From: Vibrio sp. STUT-A11
Lineage (GTDB): Bacteria > Pseudomonadota > Gammaproteobacteria > Enterobacterales > Vibrionaceae
DNA: 64,000 bases
Assembly (NCBI RefSeq): GCF_026000435.1
Contig: NZ_AP026763.1
Span: forward strand, 1,364,001-1,428,000
Reading direction: 5' to 3'
This document shows positions 35,491 through 44,482 of the stretch, one piece after another. How positions within the stretch are numbered: the first letter of the stretch is position 1; the number at the start of each line of letters is the position of its first letter. A program made the position numbers and the translations under genes. A model generated the notes under the pieces. It made no database searches. It worked only from the letters and a program-made list of their open reading frames with translations, and was not told where the DNA came from.

Positions 35491-36366
35491 CTATTTAGCT
35501 AACTGCTGCACGAGATAGTCTTTTGCTTGGGTAATGCCTTGCTCTTCGGCTTTATTTGCGATTTCTGCTGCTTGTTTTACGTTGTTCTCTTCCAGAGCTG
35601 CATCAATTTGTTCACGGTAGTGCGACCAAGCTTGTGGTGATTCTGATACTGACCCGTGTGCAACTTCCACTTGTTGTTGAGCATCAGGATTCTTGCCGAG
35701 CTCTGCCAAAAGTGTCAGTACCGCATTATTGTCCGACGCACTGGTGGTAACGTCAATTACGCCAAATGGTTGGTATTCCGCTGTGAGAGGTAATTGCTTG
35801 TTGCCAATAATATTTTGTGAATCTGCGTAGACTTGTTCGGGATGAGTGCGGGTTAACTCTTTACCAAGCAGGGCATTATTTGACGCGATAACAATGTATT
35901 TCGCGCCATTCAGTTGTGGATTGATAGTGACGACGCTTTCAATGCGTTCTAATCCGCGCATTCCGGTCGTTTGGTAGTCAAACGTTTCAGCTGAGTAGTC
36001 AGAAATTAGCTGCCAATTGCCGTCATAAACGCGAATGTTCGCAGCAAATAGTGAATTGTTATCGATATAAGAGCGAACTAACAGTGAGAAAGGCGTATCT
36101 ACGGTGATTCGGTAGCCCGTTACAGGAAGTGCTTGTGATGAAGCGGTTTCTGAACCCGATAAAGCCGCGGCACTCAATGTGGGCAAATTGGCGTCCATAA
36201 CGACTTGCTGGTGGAAAGGCGTCGACAATGCCGTTAGGGGCAGAGCGTTGATTGATGAGCAGCAAGCCTGAGTGTTGAAGTCAGTATTGAAAGTTTGTTC
36301 TGGTAAGCTACTACACGCACCAAGAGACAGTGCCATAAGTAGAGTTGCCAACGGTTTTAATTTCAT
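35491..36366 (-). CDS. malM: MalM-family periplasmic lipoprotein
   Basis: A 291-residue protein with a lipoprotein signal (LATLLMALSLGACSS; lipobox L-G-A-C, Cys at about 18). The body matches MalM of the maltose operon: FNTQACCSSINALPLT, FSLLVRSYIDNNSLFAANIRV and the KYIVIASNNALLGKELT region. MalM is a periplasmic protein of uncertain role that goes with LamB. Here it is between a LamB-type porin and lacZ, so the pair has been adopted for galactosides rather than maltodextrins, by context. Confidence 0.88.
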   Translation of the reverse strand: MKLKPLATLLMALSLGACSSLPEQTFNTDFNTQACCSSINALPLTALSTPFHQQVVMDANLPTLSAAALSGSETASSQALPVTGYRITVDTPFSLLVRSYIDNNSLFAANIRVYDGNWQLISDYSAETFDYQTTGMRGLERIESVVTINPQLNGAKYIVIASNNALLGKELTRTHPEQVYADSQNIIGNKQLPLTAEYQPFGVIDVTTSASDNNAVLTLLAELGKNPDAQQQVEVAHGSVSESPQAWSHYREQIDAALEENNVKQAAEIANKAEEQGITQAKDYLVQQLAK

Positions 36367-36383
36367 CGGTTTTGTCCTTTTAC

Positions 36384-36406
36384 GGGGTGAGCAAACCTCT
36401 CACCCC
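36384..36406 (-). other. Intercistronic hairpin between lamB and malM
   Basis: On the minus strand GGGGTGAG-aggtttg-CTCACCCC followed by GTAAAAGG. No strong T run, so it may be an attenuator or mRNA-stabilising hairpin that lets the porin be made in excess of the genes after it. Confidence 0.55.
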
Positions 36407-36436
36407 ATTGCGTTCAAAAATAGTAGCTTTGGTGCA

Positions 36437-37678
36437 TTACCACCATGTTTCGACGTTAAAGCCGAATGTCACTTCATCTACGTCGCTCTTGCTTATGCTT
36501 TGAGAGTCGCCATAAACGTCACCGCCTCGGTTCCATTCATCGGTTTTTTCTGAGTATGTTGCGAATAAACGCAGAGATGGACGAGCCCAAACCCCTTTGC
36601 CAGCCTGGAACATCTGCGCCAGCGTGACTTTGTACATATCGTTGGTGCCTGCGCCGTTTTGTGCTTCTACTGACTCGTAACCCACTTCTAGTGCGGTCGC
36701 CATGTATTTTGTCCAGCTGTATTGAGTTCGGGCACCCACGCTAAACCACTTTTCGCCCTCGTTGTTATCCAGGTTTTTATCTTGGTAGGCGATGGAGTAC
36801 ATCACTTGGAAATCTTCGTTGACGTTAAAATCACCCGAGTTAAAAATTCGCCAGCTGTAACCATCGTGTTCTACTCCGGTGCTGTATTTACGATTAGAAC
36901 CGCCTTCTGCACTCATTAAACCACCGGCAAGTGCGTCAGTGCCGTATTGGAATACAAATGTGTTTGAACCATAGTTCCAGGCTTGACGATAAAGTGCAGA
37001 AAACATTGCGCCAGAAGTGGTGATGTCACTCTCGTCGTAGCTTGAATTTTGGGTGAAAACATAGTTTAGACCGACGGTAAGATCCGCGCTGTCGCTTAAT
37101 TCGATGCCACTCAAGCGTGCATCCAGATTGTGTAAGCTACGTCCATCTGCACTTGAATTTGGCGCCATCCATGCAAAATGGCCTTTAGCAAAACCGAGAT
37201 CCCAGTTTTCAATACCGATACCAGTACTTGAGGTATCCCAGTATTTAATGTCGATCATATGTACTTCATGACGGCGGTAGAAACGTTCACCCGCCCAGAT
37301 GGAAGCATTTTCTTGGCCGTCAAACAGTCCGTAACCGGCTGACCACATTTGGATCACACTCACGTCACCCCAGCTTTCACCACTGCCAAGGTAAAGAGTG
37401 GTATCAAAGTACGCATCGCCTTGTTGCCATACGTCGGCTTTTACCCCCGCTTCCCACCAGTTCAGCTCATTACCCAAACGGTAATTACCATAACCTTGGC
37501 CTGCACGAATCACGTCGTTCCGTTCGCCTTTACCATCGTTGTGTTCGTCATTATCGGTGTAGATATTGCCCCATTTGGCGTAGCCAAAGTAGGTCACGTT
37601 TTCCACTGCAGCCATACTAGCAAGCGGTGCTAGGGCAAGGGTAATCCCAAGCGCTCTTACAAGCGTCTTTTGTTTCAT
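36437..37678 (-). CDS. lamB: Maltoporin-like sugar porin (LamB family)
   Basis: A 413-residue outer-membrane porin. The signal peptide (ALGITLALAPLASMAAV) is cleaved near residue 23; the mature part starts with the LamB-like FGYAKWGNIY, contains RYQG-type GQGYGNYRLGNE, WAGERFYRRHEVHMIDIKYW (the greasy-slide/loop 3 region) and ends in a C-terminal beta strand FGFNVETWW with the terminal aromatic expected of outer-membrane proteins. It should carry oligosaccharides into the periplasm; with lacZ downstream the natural substrate is probably a galactoside. Promoter region holds two LacI-type operators. Confidence 0.9.
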   Translation of the reverse strand: MKQKTLVRALGITLALAPLASMAAVENVTYFGYAKWGNIYTDNDEHNDGKGERNDVIRAGQGYGNYRLGNELNWWEAGVKADVWQQGDAYFDTTLYLGSGESWGDVSVIQMWSAGYGLFDGQENASIWAGERFYRRHEVHMIDIKYWDTSSTGIGIENWDLGFAKGHFAWMAPNSSADGRSLHNLDARLSGIELSDSADLTVGLNYVFTQNSSYDESDITTSGAMFSALYRQAWNYGSNTFVFQYGTDALAGGLMSAEGGSNRKYSTGVEHDGYSWRIFNSGDFNVNEDFQVMYSIAYQDKNLDNNEGEKWFSVGARTQYSWTKYMATALEVGYESVEAQNGAGTNDMYKVTLAQMFQAGKGVWARPSLRLFATYSEKTDEWNRGGDVYGDSQSISKSDVDEVTFGFNVETWW

Positions 37679-37757
37679 GAAGTGTCTCCATTCTATTTTT
37701 ATTTATGGATTTATTTTTTTATTTGAGTCCTAACTCGGCGAGCAGTGTAAATAAACT

Positions 37758-37773
37758 ATGGAAACGTTTTCAT
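37758..37773. promoter_or_regulatory. LacI-type operator, lamB proximal
   Basis: ATGGAAACGTTTTCAT, near-perfect palindrome about 80 bp upstream of the lamB start. Confidence 0.7.
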
Positions 37774-37874
37774 GATCGGATTGGCATTTTTGTCTAAATG
37801 GTGATGTTATTGCTATTTAGTGTGATTTAGATCGCTTTATTGGCTTATTTTAATGGGGTTTTGACGTGTTTTAT

Positions 37875-37890
37875 GTGGAAGCGTTTACGG
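37875..37890. promoter_or_regulatory. LacI-type operator, lamB distal
   Basis: GTGGAAGCGTTTACGG; centre 117 bp from the proximal lamB operator, a distance suitable for looping. Confidence 0.55.
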
Positions 37891-38359
37891 GTTGATGGCG
37901 TATGTTGCTTGGGTTGTTAGGAAGGCAAGTTTTCAGGGAGGGTTTTGGTGAGTGCAATAGGATGAAAGAGAGCCCAACTGAACTCAATTGGGCATATGAG
38001 ACAAGGAAGTATAAACAACAAGTCGTTCGCGGCGTAATGCACACGGCGGCGCGCTGAATTGTCAAGCTGGGATATAAAGTTAGGACCCAAGAGAGACACT
38101 TCATTATGAATCTCGAAGCATTAAGAATACGAGTGTCGCTTGATCACTGCAAGAGTTTGAAGGTTTAACTGCGTGGTCTTTAGGCTTATTTGCATATTTG
38201 TCTGTAAGTTATATAGATTTTTTTGCTTTAATTACAATTGGTTATTGTGTTTTTCTGTCAAATTTTACAACAATAAAATCTTACATTCTCTTTCTGATTT
38301 GAGTTAAATATAAGAGGGTATTAGGCCAAATGACGCTCGCCTCAGTATGAAAAACTTAT

Positions 38360-38375
38360 TTGTAAACGTTTCCAT
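38360..38375. promoter_or_regulatory. LacI-type operator before alpha-galactosidase
   Basis: TTGTAAACGTTTCCAT, inside a stretch (GAAAAACTTATTTGTAAACG type) that is nearly repeated before the symporter gene at 40777. It lies about 80 bp before the start codon. Confidence 0.7.
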
Positions 38376-38453
38376 GATTTGGGGCTGGCTCACAGATTAT
38401 TTTGTTCTTTTCATTATGATGCGACGTAAATTTCAGTTTCAAGGTAAGACAAG

Positions 38454-40573
38454 ATGACGGAAAAAACGCTGATTGAGCTAGCAGGTAAACAGACTCAACT
38501 GATCGTAGAGTTGGGTGAGTATGCGGAGATCCTACATTGGGGACAGAAGGTAAGCGGTGATCTGGAAGGTTATCGTGTCACTCTGCAACGTCCGGTACCT
38601 TATGGACGTTTAGATAAAGACGTATCCATGACTCTGAATCCTGAGCTTGGTCGCGGAGTGTTCAGTAGCCCAGGGGTGGAAGGTCATCGCGATGGGCAGG
38701 ATTGGGCGCCCGTATTTGTCATTACCCGAATCGAACCGAGTACAAACTGCATTGCTATCGAGAGTGAAGACGCTATTGCTGGCCTGCGCTTAAAGACCAT
38801 TTTGCAGATGGATGAGCATGATGTGGTCAAGACCCGTCACACGCTAACCAACATCAAAGCGGGGACGTATCATGTCAATCGTCTTGCTAATACACTTCCG
38901 TTGCCAGCGAGAGCAAATGAGTTGATGACGTATTACGGACGCTGGGTACATGAGTTCCAGACTGTCCGTCAACCTTTAACTCAGGGGGGTACCAACAAGA
39001 AAACCGCCGCGGTCGTACCTCTCATGAGCATTACCCTGCACTTGTTGCTGGTACGGCTCACTTTGATGAAATGAATGGTGACGTATGGGGATTCCACTTT
39101 GCCTGGAGTGGAAACCACAGATTGCGCGCGGATGTGAAAGCTGATGGACGCCGCTACATGCAGGCAGAGGTGATTTATCTACCGGGTGAAGTAGCGCTGG
39201 AAGAAGGTGAAAGCGTGACTACGCCTTGGCTGTACGCAAGCCACAGCAGTGCAGGTTTGAATGGCATGAGCCATCACTTCCATTCTCACGTTCGCGATGC
39301 GATTTTGCCAAGCAACTTTAGCGACAAGCCTCGTCCGATTCACTTGAATACATGGGAAGGTATTTACTTCGACCATGATCCGCAATACATCATGTCGATG
39401 GCCACTCAATCGGCAGAAATGGGGGTAGAGCGATTCATTATTGATGACGGCTGGTTCAAAGGTCGCAATGGCGACAAAGCAGGGTTAGGGGATTGGTTCT
39501 TATGTGAATCCAAGTACCCAAATGGTTTGCAACCGATTGTTGACCACGTAAATGTACTAGGTATGGAGTTTGGTTTGTGGTTCGAACCAGAAATGATCAA
39601 CAAAGATTCTGACTTGTACCGCATGCATCCAGATTGGTTACTTGCAGTCGATGGATACGATCAGCCGACAGGTCGCAACCAGTATGTGATTAACCTGCAA
39701 AATGATGATGCCTTTAACTTCTTGTTCGAAAGATTGGATCATTTCCTGTCAACTTACAACATTGCTTATATCAAGTGGGATATGAACCGTGAAGTTGTTC
39801 AGCCTGGTCACCTTGGTCGAGCGGCAGCGCACAATCAAACTCGACGCTACTATGAGTTAGTGGATAAAGTACGTGAAAAACATCCACAAGTTGAGATCGA
39901 ATCTTGTGCGGCTGGTGGCGGCCGTATTGATTATGAAGTACTAAAGCGTACCCATCGTTTCTGGGCTTCAGACAACAATGACGCGCTTGAACGTCAAAGC
40001 ATTCAACGCGGTATGAGCTACTTCTTCCCACCTGAAGTGATGGGAAGCCATATCGGAGCCAGTCATTGTCACAGTACGCGTCGTCGTCACTGTATTGAAT
40101 TTCGCGGGCTAACCGCTCTGTTTGGTCACATGGGTATCGAGCTCGATCCAGTGAAAGAAGAACAACAAGAAAAGCAGGGGTTTGAGCGTTACATCAGGCT
40201 ACACAAAGTATTGCGTCCGTTGCTACACAGTGGCAGAACATGGCGAGTACCAACGGATGATAAAGCACATCAAATCCATGCGGTTGTTGCCGAGGATCAA
40301 TCCGAGGCCGTGGTAATGATCGCTCAGCTTGCTATGCTGACCAATTCACTCAGTGGACATTTACGAGTTCCTGGGTTGGATCCTGAGGGGATATATCGCG
40401 TTTCTGTGTTAGATAAGCCTTCGAATTACGATGATATCGTTAATTATCAGCCCCTATGGACAGAGTCCGATTGCGAACTCTCCGGTGCTTGGTGTGCAGA
40501 AGTGGGATTAACCATGCCTATTTTAGATGCTGAAACGGCGATGTTGGTGAAGTTTGAACGCGTAAACGCATAA
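38454..40573 (+). pseudogene. Alpha-galactosidase (GH36), frameshift in a G tract
   Basis: Two frames (38454-39074 and 39071-40573) make one GH36 enzyme of about 706 residues. The N-terminal beta domain ends QPLTQGG and should continue YQQENRRGRTSHEHYPALVA, which is found in another frame. The break is at a run of six G (38984-38989); seven G would restore the frame. Catalytic residues are intact downstream: nucleophile Asp in YIKWDMNREV and acid/base Asp in FWASDNNDALERQ. It would cleave alpha-galactosides such as melibiose and raffinose. Because everything else is intact, recent mutation, slippage-type phase variation or a sequencing error are all possible. Confidence 0.9.
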
Positions 40574-40607
40574 CACCGCATCGCCAGATCTTAATTTATT
40601 TTATCAT

Positions 40608-40639
40608 GCCGTACAGACGTAAAGTTTGTGCGGCTTTTT
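40608..40639 (+). terminator. Rho-independent terminator after alpha-galactosidase
   Basis: GCCGTACAGAC-gtaaa-GTTTGTGCGGC with two wobble pairs, followed by TTTTTG. Confidence 0.8.
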
Positions 40640-40776
40640 GCGTGCACTTAAAAACGTATCCATAAAATCCTTTTATTGGCTTTAATTATAAGATGTTGAT
40701 AAATAACAGACAATATGATCATTCATCCAAATAAAAAGACAAAACTATTGCTCTATGTCTCATTTTGAAAACTTGT

Positions 40777-40792
40777 TTGTAAACGTTTCCAT
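40777..40792. promoter_or_regulatory. LacI-type operator before symporter gene
   Basis: TTGTAAACGTTTCCAT, identical to the site at 38360; about 130 bp before the start codon, so the symporter has its own regulated promoter. Confidence 0.7.
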
Positions 40793-40922
40793 GAAGTGGT
40801 TATGGATCACAGTAAGGCATTATCTGTGTGAGTAACATTATCATCGAAATATAAATACAATACGTCGACGTTATGGATTCTAGTTAGGGGAATACATGGC
40901 AGTACGGCACTAAGGAACGATT

Positions 40923-42296
40923 ATGTCTGATAAAATAACGCTACAGACCAAGGCTTCATACGGTCTTGGTGCACTTGGTAAAGACTTTGCCTGTGCTCCT
41001 ATCTATATCTTCTTAATGTTTTACTTTACTGATGTGGCAGGTTTGTCTGCAGCATTTGTTGGTACCATCTTCTTGGCGGCTCGTATAGTAGATGCAGTCA
41101 CCGACCCGATGATGGGCGTGATCGTTGATAACACGCGCTCTCGATTCGGTAAATTCCGCCCATGGATTGTGATCGGCACGTTATTAAACGCGGTTGTGTT
41201 GGTTGGTCTTTTCAGCACTCACATGTTTGAAGGTACGGCACTGTACATCTATGCTGCGGCGGCTTACATCTTGTGGGGTCTAACCTACACCATCATGGAC
41301 ATCCCTTATTGGTCAATGATTCCAGCGCTATCTAGCTCTCGCGAGGAACGCGAAAAGTTAGTCGTTTGGCCGCGTTTATTCGCTAGTCTTGCTTGGTTCA
41401 TCACTGGTACTTATGGCTTACATATTGTGGGTAAGTTAGGTAACGGCAACCAAGGTGATGGTTTCTTTAACGTGGCAATGCTGATTGCGGTACTGTTTGT
41501 TATGAGTGCATTCCTGATTGCGCGTAACGTAAAAGAAAAGGCTGCACCTACAAACGCAAAAACTGCAGAAAAATTTAACTTCAAAGATGTGCTGGCCATT
41601 ATTGGTAAAAACGACCAGTTAAAAGCTTTGATCGGTACGGTTCTTTCATTCCAAATCGCAAACCTTTTGGTTGGTGGCTTTGCAATTTACTACTTCTCTT
41701 ACGCGTTGGGTGATGCTGAATTGTTCCCCGTGTACATGATGGTAGCAGGTGTGGCTGAAGTTGCTGGTGTATTCTTATTTCCTCGTATCGCAGCGGCTCT
41801 TCCACGTAAAAACTTATGGCTCATCGCATGTGGTTTTCCTGTTGTTTCTTGTGTACTACTGCTCGTTATGGGGTTTGTTGCTCCAGCGAATGCGCTCATG
41901 ATTGGTATGGCTGGTGCTGCGATTAAGTTTGGTGTGGGCATTGCAAACGCACTGCAAACGGTAATGCTGGCTGACGTCGTTGACTATGGTGAGCACAAAA
42001 CAGGCCGTCGTAGTGAAAGTGTTATTTTCTCAGTACAAACCATGCTGGTGAAATTCGCGGGTGCAGCTGGTGGTTTCATTGTTGGTGTCGGTCTATCGAT
42101 TGTTGGCTATGTACCAAACGTTGAACAATCAGAAAGCACGATTATGGGGCTTGAATTTATGATGATTGGTTTGCCTGCAATCATGATGATCATCAGCGGT
42201 ATTATTTATCGACGTTACTACCGCTTACACGAAGGCTTTATTAAAGAAGAGCCTCACTCAAATGGACGCGTTGAAAGTGTTTCAGTAGAAGCTTAG
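40923..42296 (+). CDS. Sugar:cation symporter, MelB-like (GPH family)
   Basis: A 457-residue protein with 12 hydrophobic segments. The GPH signature is clear: DAVTDPMMGVIVDNTRSRFG followed by KFRPW, and the second-half DVVDYGEHKTGRRSES motif. MelB-type carriers import galactosides with sodium or protons across the inner membrane. It sits between the alpha-galactosidase and an operator/terminator, and carries the same operator as the alpha-galactosidase and lamB genes, so it is probably the galactoside importer for this regulon; there is no other lactose or melibiose carrier in the region. Substrate (lactose, melibiose or both) cannot be read from sequence. Confidence 0.9.
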   Translation: MSDKITLQTKASYGLGALGKDFACAPIYIFLMFYFTDVAGLSAAFVGTIFLAARIVDAVTDPMMGVIVDNTRSRFGKFRPWIVIGTLLNAVVLVGLFSTHMFEGTALYIYAAAAYILWGLTYTIMDIPYWSMIPALSSSREEREKLVVWPRLFASLAWFITGTYGLHIVGKLGNGNQGDGFFNVAMLIAVLFVMSAFLIARNVKEKAAPTNAKTAEKFNFKDVLAIIGKNDQLKALIGTVLSFQIANLLVGGFAIYYFSYALGDAELFPVYMMVAGVAEVAGVFLFPRIAAALPRKNLWLIACGFPVVSCVLLLVMGFVAPANALMIGMAGAAIKFGVGIANALQTVMLADVVDYGEHKTGRRSESVIFSVQTMLVKFAGAAGGFIVGVGLSIVGYVPNVEQSESTIMGLEFMMIGLPAIMMIISGIIYRRYYRLHEGFIKEEPHSNGRVESVSVEA

Positions 42297-42334
42297 TCTT
42301 TTCAAAGTACTGTTGGCGAAAAGTTTATAGTTAT

Positions 42335-42366
42335 AACGGGAGGCTATTTAGCCTTCCGTTTCTTTA
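42335..42366 (+). terminator. Rho-independent terminator after symporter
   Basis: AACGGGAGGCT-attt-AGCCTTCCGTT followed by TCTTT. Confidence 0.8.
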
Positions 42367-43671
42367 GATGCGTTATGCCTTTGTTGTAATGACCCATTTT
42401 TTAAAATGGAATGAATTAGCAAATATCAAGGCCTGTAGTGGTACGGAGTAGCAATTTCATTTATATGGCCTCCATTTCTGTTGTTTAGTTTATCCTTGTC
42501 GATTAATTAAACTGATTCTAATTAACTGAACGGCAGTCTGCATATCAACCTACGAAGTCTTGGAGTTTTCCGCTAAAGAGGATTGCTGGTAATTACGGTG
42601 CAGTCTAATCGTGCTCGAACGTAATTTGACTTACATTTTCCGATGTCTGCAAAGTCATCTTAGTATTGTAAGGACTCACTAGCCTTTTGTTGGATGTGAA
42701 AGTTGGGAGCTGGTCAAGTTGATTATTTGAATTGATAATAGCTATAACAATCATGACTGACGTGGTTTGGCCCACATTCTAAAATCGCATTTTATTAAAG
42801 TCGCCAGCTTTGATTGAACTAAACTCAGGTTATCCGAAGCAGGCAAGGCGAAGACATTTTACAGAAGACATTCCACAGAAGACATTCCAACGAGCTAGCT
42901 CATTTATGCCCCAAACCGTTTCAGAACGCGTTGTTTTGGCGATAGAACTATCTAATGTGCAAAATATGCACATTGCTTGTAAATCAACTATCGAGTATTC
43001 CTCGGCAGTTGAACTGTCGCAATATTTGCAACAGTTGCCTGAGCGAAGGGATAGTTCAGTTGTTGCATTATCAGCAACAACTGCCATCGCGTCTAATTGT
43101 CCAACAGCCTGTTGGACAAACTCTAATAACTAATTGTTCAAGAGGTTCTTGCACAAACGGTACGACAGAATCGCTTGGTGATCACCGTTCTTGCACAAAC
43201 GGGCTGGCGTATTTATGCCCCAAGACGTGCTACGCTCCCTTGTAATAGCTTCCCAGGGCTCGCACTAATTGGGCTAAGAGCGACTTATTGCGATTATTCT
43301 AATGTACCCTGCACAAAGTTGCTTACGCATTTACTCAAAAGTCTATTGATCTTCCATTTATGATGTGGCTCACGGGCAGAATCTGCGACCATTGAGGGGG
43401 AAAGCGCTTTAACCCCCTAATTATCAAGATCTTTTATTATCCTTCTCTGTTACTTCCTTTCGATGTCTCTTCTTTGTTTTTACTTCATTTTTGTTTCAAA
43501 CATAAATCCCCGAGCAAAACAAAAAAGGTAGTGCTCAAAGTCACATTAATTCTTTGGTTCTGCGTAGGGTTATGCGTCCAATCACGTTCAATATTGACGT
43601 CGATTTATTTTATTTTGGTGTTGGATTTTAATTGAACACAACCAAAGACAAATAACCGAAAGGAAAGAAAA
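42367..43671. other. Long stretch without convincing gene
   Basis: About 1.3 kb. A plus-strand 107-codon frame (42810-43133) has no family likeness and begins in a small tandem repeat (ACAGAAGACATTCC twice near 42860). GTTCTTGCACAAACGG occurs twice (43145 and 43187). At 43396-43417 is the palindrome GGGGG-AAAGCGCTTT-AA-CCCCC. The last 250 bases are the promoter zone of the deoC-like operon; a ribosome site (GAAAGGAAAG) precedes its ATG. Confidence 0.5.
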
Positions 43672-44379
43672 ATGAATCGTGTATGTCGCAATATGGCGAG
43701 ACTCATTGACTTGAGTGCTGTCCAAGCTCAAAACACAGAACAAGATATTCTGGCGTGTGCCGAGCTTGCAAAGCAGTACAACATTATCTCTATCCATGTG
43801 CTTCCAAACTGGACCTCTTTTCTATGTGAAGAGCTAAAGGGCTACCCAGAAGTGATGATTGGTGGCCCTGTTGGCTTCCCTTCAGGTGGTGTAGCAACGT
43901 CGACAAAAGTGGCTGAAATTCATCAGTTAATTGCTGACGGTGCGCGTGAAGTGGATATGGTTGTTAACGTTGGTCGTGTACTTTCTGGTGATTATGATTA
44001 CATTGAGCAAGAGCTAAAGGCTGCGGTAAAAGCGGCGCACCCTGTGCCAATCAAAACCATCTTAGAAACTCATTATCTAAATGAAGAGCAGATTCGCAAA
44101 GTAACAGATATCGCAATTGATGCCGGCATGGCGTGGATGAAAACCGCAACAGGTTGGACACCGACAGGTGCAACCGTTGAAAACTGCGCAATGATTGCCG
44201 ATCAAGCAAAAGGCCGCATCGCGCTCAAAGCATCGGGTGGCATTCGCTCACTAGAATTGGTCAAACAATTATATTCAGTGGGTGTGCGCCGTTTTGGTCT
44301 GAGCATCAAAACGACAAAAGAAGTATTAGAGCAATTAGAAGCTAACCCACAATTATTCCCTGAATTAGATCACGACTAA
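43672..44379 (+). CDS. deoC: DeoC-family aldolase
   Basis: A 235-residue class I aldolase of the deoxyribose-phosphate aldolase fold. Both lysines of the family are visible: MKTATGWTPTGAT (equivalent of the Schiff-base KTSTG in E. coli DeoC) and IALKASGGIRS (equivalent of VKPAGG). DeoC cleaves 2-deoxyribose-5-phosphate to glyceraldehyde-3-phosphate and acetaldehyde. It is not with deoA/deoB/deoD, the nucleoside genes, but with an FGGY kinase and an FHS permease, so its true substrate may be another deoxy- or keto-sugar phosphate. First gene of the operon. Confidence 0.85.
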   Translation: MNRVCRNMARLIDLSAVQAQNTEQDILACAELAKQYNIISIHVLPNWTSFLCEELKGYPEVMIGGPVGFPSGGVATSTKVAEIHQLIADGAREVDMVVNVGRVLSGDYDYIEQELKAAVKAAHPVPIKTILETHYLNEEQIRKVTDIAIDAGMAWMKTATGWTPTGATVENCAMIADQAKGRIALKASGGIRSLELVKQLYSVGVRRFGLSIKTTKEVLEQLEANPQLFPELDHD

Positions 44380-44383
44380 TCAC

Positions 44384-44422
44384 AATGCCATGAATCGTAT
44401 TTTCGATACGATTCATGGCATT
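44384..44422 (+). other. Long hairpin between aldolase and kinase genes
   Basis: AATGCCATGAATCGTA (44384-44399) pairs perfectly with TACGATTCATGGCATT (44407-44422), 16 bp, with a 7-base loop, then TGTAATAAG. Likely a partial terminator or mRNA-processing/stability element within the operon. Confidence 0.65.
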
Positions 44423-44482
44423 TGTAATAAGTGACTCTATCGCCTCCTAAATAACAAAACAATTACCCTACAGGTGCGATAA

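Larger units (their letters stand above)
37679..38453. promoter_or_regulatory. Divergent control region lamB / alpha-galactosidase
   Basis: 775 bp without a convincing gene. It holds three LacI-type sites (listed separately) and a half-CRP-like TGTGATTTAGATCGCT at 37819, between the two lamB-proximal operators. A minus-strand frame of 77 codons (37871-38104) runs through the operator and is judged not to be a gene. Confidence 0.6.

Noticed and set aside
37819..37834. CRP site before lamB (TGTGATTTAGATCGCT)
   Set aside because: Only one good half-site; not listed as a separate feature.
37871..38104. A 77-codon minus-strand frame between lamB and alpha-galactosidase
   Set aside because: Overlaps a LacI-type operator, unusual composition, no family likeness.
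42810..43133. A 107-codon plus-strand frame in the long gap after the symporter
   Set aside because: Begins in a small tandem repeat, lacks a ribosome site and shows no family likeness.
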